Shown piece after piece: positions 25,672 to 34,111 of a stretch of DNA of 64,000 nucleotides. A model generated the notes under the pieces. That model saw only the letters and a list, made by a program, of their open reading frames with translations. It searched no databases and had not been told where the DNA came from. Source of the stretch: Zopfochytrium polystomum (lineage: Eukaryota; Chytridiomycota; Chytridiomycetes; Chytridiales; Chytridiaceae); the NCBI GenBank assembly GCA_025765615.1, contig JAIVFJ010000063.1:62001-126000 (forward strand), read 5' to 3'. A program made the position numbers and the translations under genes. Position 1 is the first letter of the stretch. Every line of letters begins with the position of its first letter.

Positions 25672-26185
25672 GTCGTCCTCAGCGCCAACTCTGCCGTTTG
25701 CGCTCGCGTCGCATCCACCCACTCACCCCACCGCAGACGAAGCAAAAGATCCGCACCGGCGCCGACGCAGCAGCAACCTCTTTTGCGTGAGCGGGTGGCG
25801 CGACGCGCTCTGCCGGTGCGCGGCGTGCAGCGCGGCGTACGCGTCGCACGGCGCGGCAAGCTACCTCGGCGCGCGCACGGCGCCGGCGTCCGAGGCCGAG
25901 CTGCTCCGCAGCGTGTTCCCGCCGGACGCCGACGTTGAATCGCGAGTGCCGACGGACGGGCTGGCGTTGCGGGCGCTGGCGCGCAGCGTGGACCGGGTGG
26001 CGGCGCTGGAGGGGGTGCAGGCGTTCCGCGAGTTTGCGGAGCGGGTCAAGGCGTTCCTGGGCGGGTTTGCGCGCGACGGGCGGGTGGTGACGCGCGAGGA
26101 CGTGCAGCGGCTGTTTGGGGCGTTGGCGGAGGAGAGCGGGGCGGCGAGGCGCGAGCGCGAGGAGGACGAGGCGGAGGATTTGTGA
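24134..26185 (+). CDS. UBR7: UBR7-type E3 ubiquitin-protein ligase (UBR box + PHD finger)
   Basis: Two exons, 24134-24562 and 24761-26185, joined in phase 0 (GAG|GTGCGT ... TTTCAG|GCC), about 617 aa. Exon 1 is low complexity (Thr, Ala, Pro, Gln and His-Asn runs) ending in an acidic helix DEDEIITAVEFL. Exon 2 opens with a UBR-type zinc finger: CSYAKG, YSCLTCA, GICYACHVQCHTSHEI and FRCDCG. A PHD-like finger follows (FCWCRVQYD ... QCVRCEDWFHDRC ... FFCWGCVD), split by an acidic/Ser-rich insert. The C-terminal SGWRDALCRCAACSAAY block matches the UBR7 family, as does the domain order. UBR7 proteins recognise substrates for ubiquitination and bind histones; S. pombe Mlo2 is the known fungal relative. 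The intron carries CA microsatellites. Confidence 0.9.
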
Positions 26186-26857
26186 GATGTGAAGGTTTTT
26201 TGTGTGTGTGTGTGTGTGTGAGTGTGTGTGTGTGTGTGTGTGTTTGGCCCTCTCTCTCACTCTGCGTCTCTCTGTCTCTCGTGTTGCATATTTGTTTACG
26301 GTGCTGGTCAAAACACCCCTTGAGTTCCAAAAAAAAAAGAGAAAAAGAGAAAAGAAAACGCTTAGAACTTTTTTTTTTATTTTGCCGATTTCCACAAAAC
26401 ATGGACAGTTTTGTCGCTGAAAAAAAAAGAAAAAAAAAAAAAGAAAAAAAAAAGAGACATGAAACCAAACACAGCGTGCCATATTCATGTACACGGCACA
26501 GGGGCGTGCTGGCGTGTTGCACTTTACCAACAACAAAGGACAGAAATCCAATTACAGTAGACACACACAGGCCCCGGAGGAAGCCTTTTGCACCTCTCGC
26601 AAGGCTCTGATTGGTGGATGCTGGTTTCGGACTCCAGGTATTCTGCTGTTTGACCACGAATTACTCTGAGTGAATTCTCGCTCTGCTTTTCACTTCACAG
26701 AGCAGACTTCAGAGATTTTTGGGATGCTGTCTTCCGCCCCATAAACTGCTGCTGCAGCGGCGTTTTGACACTGCAATCTGGCCATTTTTGCGTGTTCCAA
26801 AGTGGAAAAACTCCACAAGAGGGCTGCTAGGCGGCTTATTCATCTCCTCCTGGAGCT
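26186..26857. other. UBR7 downstream region with (GT)n array
   Basis: A (GT)n microsatellite spans about 26200-26244, and A-rich tracts lie near 26328-26350 and 26419-26455. No gene is supported. Confidence 0.5.
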
Positions 26858-27079
26858 TGTTATGAATCACCCTCTGGAAACCTCTGGAACCTTCTAGAAC
26901 ATTCCTTCATGGAACCTTGTGGAACCTTCTGGAACCTTCTTTGCTTTCCTGTTTGTCTTGTTGTCATTGGTATCATTGGTATCATTGTATTACTAATTGC
27001 TCTTTCTGGAACTTTCTTTGAGTCTTGACAAGGAACACTCTCAAAAGGTATAAAAGGGGAATGGGGGACCTGTCCCATC
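26858..27079 (+). repeat. Truncated Ty3 LTR fragment
   Basis: Matches the first about 222 bp of the LTR (TGTTATGAATC to the CCTGTCCCATC hairpin) and then breaks off, so it lacks the R-U5 end. It lies 22 bp from an inverted solo LTR. Confidence 0.9.
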
Positions 27080-27159
27080 AAAGAGTTCAGGGAGTGCACT
27101 CTGTCAGGAACAGGGCAGGACAGGACAAGGCAGACAAGGAACTGAGAGGAGTGATGATT

Positions 27160-27467
27160 TGTTATGAATCACCCTCTGGAAACCTCTGGAACCTTCTAGA
27201 ACATTCCTTCATGGAACCTTGTGGAACCTTCTGGAACCTTCTTTGCTTTCCTGACTTGTCTTGTTGTCATTGGTATCATTGGTATCATTGTATTACTAAT
27301 TGCTCTTTCTGGAACTTTCTTGGAGTCTTGACAAGGAACACTCTCAAAAGGTATAAAAGGGGGATGGGGGACCTGTCCCATCCCTCAAGTGAATTATTGT
27401 TTCCAATACAATCATCACTCCTCTCAGTTCCTTGTCTGCCTTGTCCTGTCCTGCCCTGTTCCTGACA
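27160..27467 (+). repeat. 5' LTR of element 1
   Basis: Carries a heat-shock-element-like array at about 27188-27243, TATAAAA at 27352-27358, an 8-bp stem GGGATGGG/CCCATCCC at 27361-27384, and the predicted transcript start at 27387, 35 nt after the TATA box. Confidence 0.95.
27352..27397 (+). promoter_or_regulatory. LTR core promoter and self-primer
   Basis: TATAAAA at 27352 is followed 35 nt later by AAGTGAATTAT (27387-27397), the exact reverse complement of the PBS at 27470-27480. This is the arrangement in Tf1-type elements, in which the first 11 nt of the mRNA prime reverse transcription. The start site itself is inferred. Confidence 0.7.
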
Positions 27468-27469
27468 TC

Positions 27470-27480
27470 ATAATTCACTT
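27470..27480 (+). other. Primer binding site (self-priming type)
   Basis: ATAATTCACTT lies 2 nt inside the 5' LTR and is complementary over all 11 nt to the predicted mRNA 5' end. Also present in elements 2 (49587-49597) and 3 (62398-62408). Confidence 0.75.
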
Positions 27481-27507
27481 CACCCTCTCCCACTACTCTC
27501 TGCCATC

Positions 27508-28431
27508 ATGTCTGACCCAAACAACACCTTCCCTGATGCAACTGCCTTCCAAGCCTTGATGGACCAATTACAAGCCCTCTCAAGACAGACACACCAACTT
27601 CAAGAACAAGTCCTTCACCAGCAGCACCAGCTTCAACAACAACTTCACCAACAAGAACATCAAGCTCTTCCCCTGCCTCAAGCCAACCAAGCAAGAGAGC
27701 CCAAGGTTCCCAGCCCTGACAAGTTCACTGGGCTGGCCAAAGACCTTAGGAACTTCATGGCCACTGTGGAGAATGTCATCCTTCTCCAACCTTCAAGATT
27801 TCCCAGTGAGCAAGTCAAGGTTCTTTTCACAAGCACCCTCCTGTCTGGTCAAGCTCAATCATGGTACAGATCTCTCCCAAGCACACCCACCACCCTGCAA
27901 GAGCTCTGGGAGGGGCTGGAAGCTACCTTTGGTGACCCCTACGCATCTTGGACAGCAAGATCCAAGCTCAAGCATATCAAGCAAGGAAAGCAATCTTGTG
28001 TGGCCTACACCAACCAATTCAAGCAACTAGCCAGAGACTCTGGATACAATGATGCAGCTCTGATGGAGCTGTACCATGATGGTCTCCATGAGTCTATCCA
28101 AGACATGCTCTCCCAGTCTCTGCACATCCCTGAGACCTTGGAAGAGTACATTCTCCTTGCCATCAAGATTGACAACAGACTCTACTCCAAGAGGCTGAAG
28201 CAAAGAGAAGTAGGAACTACATCAAGACCTACCCCAGTTCCTCAAGCTCTCACAGTTCCTGAACCCATGCAAGTGGATGCAGTTGAGACACTTCCTAAGG
28301 GTCCTCTGAGCCAAGAGGAGAAAACAAGGAGGGCCCAGCAGGGACTGTGTTTTTACTGTGGCTCCAAGGAGCATGCTGTCAAGGACTGCCCAAGGAAGAA
28401 GCACCCAAACTCCCAGGTCCAGGCTCACTGA
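27508..28431 (+). CDS. gag: Gag polyprotein of element 1
   Basis: 307 aa. Gln-rich N-terminal coiled-coil-like segment, a retrotransposon Gag capsid region (SGQAQSWYRSL, WEGLEATFGDPY) and a C-terminal CCHC zinc knuckle CFYCGSKEHAVKDC. It packages the element RNA into virus-like particles in the cytoplasm. The ATG lies 40 nt after the LTR. The last 85 nt overlap pol in the -1 frame and include a slippery heptamer. Confidence 0.95.
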   Translation: MSDPNNTFPDATAFQALMDQLQALSRQTHQLQEQVLHQQHQLQQQLHQQEHQALPLPQANQAREPKVPSPDKFTGLAKDLRNFMATVENVILLQPSRFPSEQVKVLFTSTLLSGQAQSWYRSLPSTPTTLQELWEGLEATFGDPYASWTARSKLKHIKQGKQSCVAYTNQFKQLARDSGYNDAALMELYHDGLHESIQDMLSQSLHIPETLEEYILLAIKIDNRLYSKRLKQREVGTTSRPTPVPQALTVPEPMQVDAVETLPKGPLSQEEKTRRAQQGLCFYCGSKEHAVKDCPRKKHPNSQVQAH

Positions 28432-31400
28432 GGGGCAATTCCCTGGACCCTCCTCCAAGCTGCCCCTGTTTCATCACCACCACCAGCACCACAAACACCT
28501 CAGATTCCAAGCCCCACCAACTCACCATGGATGTCAAGATTCAACTCTCACCCAAGTCAACCATCACAACCAAGGCCCTTATAGACTCTGGATCATCCTG
28601 CAACATCATTGATGCCATCCTTGCCAAGTCTTGTGCCATTCCTACGATCAAGAAATCCACACCCCTCAAGGTCCACTTTGCCAATCATGCTCTGTTCAAG
28701 GAAATCAGCCATGAAACCAAGCTAAACCTCCACATCCAAGACTTTCCACCATCCATGGTCAATCTGGAAGTATTGGATCTTGGCTCACCCACATTCTCTG
28801 TCATCCTGGGATTACCATGGCTGCAAGCCCAGAACCCTGCCATTGATTGGGTCACTGGTCAAGTCCAACCTCCACCAATTGGAACAGTCACCCAAAACTC
28901 AAGTCAAGCCTCCAAGTCTCATGCTCTCAAGCCCTTGATTCAAGATTCACAGCCAGCCAAGACTCAAGTTCCACAGTTCACAGTTCACAGTCAAGATTCA
29001 AGTAGAGCTCATAGAGCTCACAGTCATGGCCATGACTCTTGTTCACAGAACCCACAGTCAAAGATTCAAGTACCACAGTTCACAGTCCACATTCAAGATT
29101 CAAGTTCCACAGCTCACAGTCTTTGCCAAGAACAGAACTCTCAGTCAAAGATTCAAGAATCACAGTTCCCAGTCAAGAATTCAAGCCCCACTGCTGAGGA
29201 GCACGACAACCTGGACCCATCAGACCTTTTGCTGGCATCCAAGCTACCAAAAGAATATCTCCCTTATGCTGATGTGTTTTCCAAGACCAAGGCAGACCTG
29301 CTACCAGCTCAGAGGCCTTATGACTGTGAAATCCCACTCAAGGATGAAACTTGCAGCCCACCTTTCAAGCCACTGTACCACCTCTCTCCACCAGAAGCCA
29401 AGGCCCTCCAAGAATACATTGAAGAAATGCTGAACAAGGGATTCATCCAACCTTCCAAGTCACCAGCTGGAGCTCCCATCTTTTTTGTCAAGAAGAAGGA
29501 TGGGGGACTGAGACCCTGTGTGGACTACAGAGATCTCAATGAGATGACAGTCAAGAACCGCTATCCACTGCCTCTCATCTCTGAATTACTGGACAAACTG
29601 AGCCATGCAAGGATATTTTCCAAGATTGACCTCAGAGGTGCCTACAATTTGGTCAGAATTAAGCCCCAGGATCAATGGAAGACTGCCTTCAGATGCAAAT
29701 ACGGTCACTTTGAGTACTTGGTTATGCCCTTTGGACTTACCAATGCTCCAGCTATTTTCCAAGGCATGATGAATGACATCTTCAGGGATATTCTGGACCT
29801 TTTTGTCATTGTCTACCTGGATGATATCCTGGTATTTTCATCTGACACTGCAAGCCATATGGGACATGTCAAGACTGTCTTGGAGAGACTCAGACAGCAT
29901 CACCTCTATGCAAAGCTGGAGAAGTGTGAATTCCACAAGACCTCCATTGAGTTTTTGGGGTTCATTGTGTCTGACAAAGGGATCTCCATGGCACCAGACA
30001 AGATCCAAACTATTCTTGAATGGAAGGCTCCAAATTCCATCAAGGATGTTCAAAGCTTCCTTGGATTTTGCAACTTCTACAGAACCTTCATTGCCAACTA
30101 TTCTGCCATAGCCAAGCCTCTCACTGATCTCACCAAGAAGACCACCAAGTTTGAATGGACCCCAGCAGCAGAGCAAGCCTGGCTAGCTCTTAAGACAGCA
30201 ACCACAAGTGCACCACTCCTTAAGCATGTGGATCCCTTGCTTCCCTTCACCTTGGAAACTGATGCCTCAGACTATGCCCTTGGCGCTGTTCTGTCCCAGC
30301 CAAGCTCTCAGGAACCCTCTGCTCCTCTGCATCCAGTGGCATATTACTCCAGGAAGCTGAACAGTGCTGAGTGTAACTACACAGTCCATGACAAGGAGTT
30401 GCTTGCAATTGTGGAAGCATTCAAATTCTGGAGACACTACTTGGCTGGTTCTAAAGGCATCTCTGTCTATTCTGATCACAAGAACCTCACCTTCTTCAGG
30501 GCAAGGAGGTTGCTCAAGCAGAGGCATGCCAGGTGGGCTGAACTGCTCTCTGAGTATGACTTTAAGCTGTGCTATTCTCCTGGCCACCTTAACACTGTGG
30601 CTGATGCCCTGTCAAGAAGAACAGACCTTGCACCTGAAGGGGGAGATGGTTTCACCCCACCATCCAAGACACACCTTTCATTGCTTCCTGACAGTGTGTG
30701 GGCCCATGCTATTTCCAAGGACCCCAAGCGTCACAAGATTCAAATCAGCCAAGAAGAGGAAAAACTTGAGATACTCAAGACAAGGCATGATGCAGCAACA
30801 GCTGGACACCCAGGAGAGCACAAGACATATGAGCTTGTTTCCAGAGACTTCTACTGGCCAGGCATGAGGAAGTACATCAAGAACTATGTCAGCAGCTGTG
30901 AAACCTGTCAAAGAAACAAATCCAGCAGACACAAGCCCTATGGACTTCTGGAGCCCCTCCCAATTGCCATCAGCCCTTGGTCATCAATATCCATGGACTT
31001 CATTGTGAAACTGCCCCCATCCCATGGATTTGACTCTATCCTTGTTGTCATCTGCAGAAGGACAAAGTTGGCCCATTTCATCCCCTGCACTGAGAATATA
31101 GATGCACAAGGAACAGCAGACCTGTTTTTGCAGCACATATTCAGGCTCCATGGGCTGCCTCAGTCAATCGTCAGTGACAGAGGACCACAGTTCAGATCTC
31201 AATTTTGGAAAGCACTCACAGCAGCCCTTGGAATCAAGTCTCAACTGTCAACTGCTTATCACCCTCAGACTGATGGACAAACAGAAAGAACAAACCAGAC
31301 TCTGGAGCAGTATTTGAGGTGCTATGTCAGCTATCAACAGGATGATTGGCCCACCCTCCTTCCACTGGCAGAATTTGCTCTCAACAATTCTCTCCACTCA

Positions 31401-32066
31401 AGCACCCAGCTATCTCCTTTCTTTGCAACCTATGGCTTCAATCCAAGAGGAGATCTTCTAGGACAAGAGACCCTATCCAATGTCCAAGCTCCTGCTGCGG
31501 CTTCACACTTACATAAGCTCAAGATCATCAGCACCTTCCTGGACTCCACCCTGAAGCAAGCCCAAGAAGATGCCTCAAGATTTGCCAACACTCACAGAAT
31601 GGACCATGACCTTGCTGTGGGTCAGCAAGTTTGGCTTCTGAGGAAGAACTTGCAGACCAAAAGACCAAGTCCCAAGCTAGACAACCTCAAGTTGGGTCCT
31701 TTCAAGATCTTGGAGCAAATCAATCCAGTCACCTTCAAGCTGGATCTCCCTGCATCCATGAAGATCCACCCAGTTTTCCATGTCAGCCTTTTAGAGAAGT
31801 TTGTGGCCAATTCCATTCCAGGCAGAGTTGTTCCTCCTCCTCCTCCAGTTGAGGTAGAAGGTGAAGAGGAATTTGAGGTTGAACAAATCTTGGATGCCAA
31901 GTGGTTTGGAAGAACACTCAAGTTCCTTGTTAAGTGGAAAGGTTACTCAGATGCTGACAACACCTGGGAGCCTGAGTCAAACCTCACTCACTGCCAAGAC
32001 CTTCTGCTCGAGTTCAAGACCAGGTACCCCACCAAGTTGCAGAAGAGGCCTAAAAGGGGGAGATGA
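28347..32066 (+). CDS. pol: Pol polyprotein of element 1 (PR-RT-RNase H-IN-chromodomain)
   Basis: Open for 1239 codons in the -1 frame relative to gag; the true N-terminus probably comes from frameshifting at 28404 rather than from the ATG. Protease: ALIDSGSSCNIID near residue 80. Reverse transcriptase: LRPCVDYRDLN, MPFGLTNAPA and YLDD near residue 490. RNase H: ETDASDYALGAVLS and HDKELLAIVEAF. Integrase: HHCC finger (TAGHPGEHKT ... CETCQRNK), then the catalytic triad in SMDFIVKLPP, SDRGPQF and a downstream Glu in TERTNQTLE. C-terminal chromodomain: EVEQILDAKW, FLVKWKGYSDADNTWEP. Chromodomains direct integration to particular chromatin. No internal stop is seen. Confidence 0.97.
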   Translation: MFLLWLQGACCQGLPKEEAPKLPGPGSLRGNSLDPPPSCPCFITTTSTTNTSDSKPHQLTMDVKIQLSPKSTITTKALIDSGSSCNIIDAILAKSCAIPTIKKSTPLKVHFANHALFKEISHETKLNLHIQDFPPSMVNLEVLDLGSPTFSVILGLPWLQAQNPAIDWVTGQVQPPPIGTVTQNSSQASKSHALKPLIQDSQPAKTQVPQFTVHSQDSSRAHRAHSHGHDSCSQNPQSKIQVPQFTVHIQDSSSTAHSLCQEQNSQSKIQESQFPVKNSSPTAEEHDNLDPSDLLLASKLPKEYLPYADVFSKTKADLLPAQRPYDCEIPLKDETCSPPFKPLYHLSPPEAKALQEYIEEMLNKGFIQPSKSPAGAPIFFVKKKDGGLRPCVDYRDLNEMTVKNRYPLPLISELLDKLSHARIFSKIDLRGAYNLVRIKPQDQWKTAFRCKYGHFEYLVMPFGLTNAPAIFQGMMNDIFRDILDLFVIVYLDDILVFSSDTASHMGHVKTVLERLRQHHLYAKLEKCEFHKTSIEFLGFIVSDKGISMAPDKIQTILEWKAPNSIKDVQSFLGFCNFYRTFIANYSAIAKPLTDLTKKTTKFEWTPAAEQAWLALKTATTSAPLLKHVDPLLPFTLETDASDYALGAVLSQPSSQEPSAPLHPVAYYSRKLNSAECNYTVHDKELLAIVEAFKFWRHYLAGSKGISVYSDHKNLTFFRARRLLKQRHARWAELLSEYDFKLCYSPGHLNTVADALSRRTDLAPEGGDGFTPPSKTHLSLLPDSVWAHAISKDPKRHKIQISQEEEKLEILKTRHDAATAGHPGEHKTYELVSRDFYWPGMRKYIKNYVSSCETCQRNKSSRHKPYGLLEPLPIAISPWSSISMDFIVKLPPSHGFDSILVVICRRTKLAHFIPCTENIDAQGTADLFLQHIFRLHGLPQSIVSDRGPQFRSQFWKALTAALGIKSQLSTAYHPQTDGQTERTNQTLEQYLRCYVSYQQDDWPTLLPLAEFALNNSLHSSTQLSPFFATYGFNPRGDLLGQETLSNVQAPAAASHLHKLKIISTFLDSTLKQAQEDASRFANTHRMDHDLAVGQQVWLLRKNLQTKRPSPKLDNLKLGPFKILEQINPVTFKLDLPASMKIHPVFHVSLLEKFVANSIPGRVVPPPPPVEVEGEEEFEVEQILDAKWFGRTLKFLVKWKGYSDADNTWEPESNLTHCQDLLLEFKTRYPTKLQKRPKRGR
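28404..28449 (+). promoter_or_regulatory. Probable -1 ribosomal frameshift signal, gag-pol
   Basis: Slippery heptamer C_CCA_AAC (28404-28410), in the gag reading frame, is followed by a 5-nt spacer and a perfect 8-bp stem GGTCCAGG/CCTGGACC (28416-28423 and 28442-28449) whose loop contains the gag stop codon. Slippage here moves ribosomes into the pol frame. The same cassette is unchanged in elements 2 and 3. Confidence 0.7.
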
Positions 32067-32374
32067 TGTTATGAATCACCCTCTGGAAACCTCTGGAACC
32101 TTCTAGAACATTCCTTCATGGAACCTTGTGGAACCTTCTGGAACCTTCTTTGCTTTCCTGACTTGTCTTGTTGTCATTGGTATCATTGGTATCATTGCAT
32201 TACTAATTGCTCTTTCTGGAACTTTCTTGGAGTCTTGACAAGGAACACTCTCAAAAGGTATAAAAGGGGGATGGGGGACCTGTCCCATCCCTCAAGTGAA
32301 TTATTGTTTCCAATACAATCATCACTCCTCTCAGTTCCTTGTCTGCCTTGTCCTGTCCTGCCCTGTTCCTGACA
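32067..32374 (+). repeat. 3' LTR of element 1
   Basis: 308 bp, same as the 5' LTR except C instead of T at 32198. Preceded by the polypurine tract at 32052-32066. Confidence 0.95.
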
Positions 32375-32629
32375 TGATTGTATTGGAAACAATAATTCAC
32401 TTGAGGGATGGGACAGGTCCCCCATCCCCCTTTTATACCTTTTGAGAGTCTTCCTTGTCAAGATGCAAAGAAAGTTCCAGAAAGAGCAATTAGTAATACA
32501 ATCATACCAATGATACCAATGACAACAAGACAAGTCAGGAAAGCAAAGAAGGTTCCAGAAGGTTCCACAAGGTTCCATGAAGGAATATTCTAGAAGGTTC
32601 CAGAGGTTTCCAGAGGGTGATTCATAACA

Positions 32630-34111
32630 CTGTGCGTTGTAGCAGAGATGAGATCAAGATCAGGGCAAATGGTGTGGTCTGGAGTGGCGGCAAGGGGGTA
32701 ATTTACTTATCTCTCAGTTGGTTTGTGTTTTTGGTGCGCAGTACTGGGAGAATAGGGAAATGACCAGTTTGATCGGGAAAACCAGTTTTGTTCGGGTTGA
32801 TACTGATTTGGCACTTATTGGGTACAAACAACAGACAGACAGTCGATAGACAGACAGACAGACAGAGAGACAGACAGAACGCAGGATGGATTGTAGACGA
32901 CAAACAATACACAGACAAGGAGACAAGCAGACAGACGGAAAAGTGAAATGGATCACTTGGACACAGACAGACAGATGGGAAATACGACAGAGAGCAGTAA
33001 TAAGATGGAATGCAGGGGTTACAATCACAATGAAGGGGAAGCAGGCACAGGATCAGACACAGCCGCTCGCTGGGCGCCTTGCAGGTTCCTATTTCGGTTC
33101 CTCCACCTGGTCCTCCCTGTCAAGACGGGATTCGGCCCAATTAACTGGCGGATGCGATCCTTTGCGTCCCAAATCCGCTGACGGCGCAATTTGATCTGTG
33201 TCATGCACGCCACCGCTTGGAAGAAAGTTTCATGCTGAGTTCGGCTGTGGTGGAACGGTCCCTTCAAAACGCTGTAAACACGGAGAAGACCATTTACGTT
33301 CTCGTGTCGCGACTGGAGGAGTGAGAGAGCGCGGTTGACCACTCGCTGGGGAAGGCTGGATGGGTTGGGATGTTTCAACTCAGCTTTGGCGCAACCACAG
33401 AACCCTGAGTCAGCTCCGAAGGTTTCAGCAGATGTTGGGCAACAAGAGCACTTGTCAGTTTTTTTCCTCTTTTTACTATCACTGACTTTTTTCTCTCCTT
33501 CTTTTCTCATTTTTCTAATTGAAAATTGTCAAATCCGAAAAGTTGGTGCTTCCTCCGGGCCCTGAGACACATATAGCCACCTGTCCCAGGAGAAAAAAGA
33601 GGAGTGATATCGATTTTTCCACTAATTGGAGGAGTGCCAATTCCTGCTGGCTCAATTAGTGTGACATGGTCGCCACTGGCTAACTGCATCCACGTCTAAC
33701 TCTGGCTGACCACGTTGACAGTGACGGTTTGCCTCCAGGGAAAGCTTGGAGACGCCGTAGAACGTGCAGAGAGCTCTCAGTTAATTTTACGGTTTATTTT
33801 TGGTGGCGCGGACTGTGGTAGATTCTGTAAGTCTGATGTCTCGAAGGACTGCTCACACTTCAATGCACCGCTCGCTTGACATGACACGCCCATGAAGTGA
33901 TTTCATGAAAGACCACTGGAGACTGGAGTGCACTTGAGAATAACACATGCACTTGGGAATTGCACTTTCACTTCAGTGGTGCAATTCCCAAGTGCAGGTG
34001 CAATTCTGTAGATAAATAGGGACTGTCACTCCACACCAACTACAACCACACAACCCAACAACTGCCGTTTAGAATATTCTCTCAACACAACCGCCGACAT
34101 TTTGTTGCTGG
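32630..34111. other. Intergenic region with CAGA repeats, upstream of the lipase-GTPase gene
   Basis: Contains a degenerate CAGA/GACA tetranucleotide array (32832-32878). Two minus-strand ORFs (33689-33507, 33510-33025) have no recognised homology and could at most be a small hypothetical gene. Nearest the lipase-GTPase ATG are a 17-bp inverted repeat (33949-33995) and a TATA-like AGATAAATAGG at about 34011. Confidence 0.4.
33949..33995. promoter_or_regulatory. 17-bp perfect inverted repeat upstream of lipase-GTPase gene
   Basis: GCACTTGGGAATTGCAC (33949-33965) and its exact reverse complement (33979-33995) enclose a 13-nt loop; half-site relatives (GTGCACTTGAGAA, GTGCAATTCTG) flank it. It lies about 115-165 bp before the start codon, so it could be a dimeric factor site or RNA/DNA hairpin. 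Function unknown. Confidence 0.6.

Larger units (their letters stand above)
27160..32374 (+). mobile_element. Ty3/Gypsy chromovirus-type LTR retrotransposon, element 1 (apparently complete)
   Basis: LTRs 27160-27467 and 32067-32374 (308 bp each, TG...CA) differ at one noted base (T at 27291, C at 32198), indicating recent insertion; TSD is TGATT. Internal parts in order: PBS 27470-27480, gag 27508-28431, pol 28347-32066 in the -1 frame, and polypurine tract 32052-32066 (AAAAGGGGGAGATGA) abutting the 3' LTR. Domain order PR-RT-RH-IN-chromodomain places it in the Ty3/Gypsy chromodomain clade. Both ORFs are open, so it may be autonomous. Confidence 0.97.
27102..32629 (-). repeat. Inverted solo LTR split by insertion of Ty3 element 1
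   Basis: The parts 27102-27159 and 32375-32629 together restore one complete 308-bp LTR in reverse orientation once the 5-bp duplication TGATT (27155-27159 and 32375-32379) is counted once. Element 1 therefore jumped into an existing solo LTR. No target duplication of the older LTR itself was found (CACTC versus CTGTG). Confidence 0.92.

Noticed and set aside
25333..25859. Long antisense and alternate-frame ORFs over the UBR7-type gene
   Set aside because: GC-rich codon bias opens the other frames; only the UBR/PHD frame has conserved cysteines and a sensible splice site.
33025..33689. Small two-exon minus-strand gene before the lipase-GTPase gene
   Set aside because: No homology, no start context and no second copy; a possible GTGGCT...TTAG intron alone is not enough.
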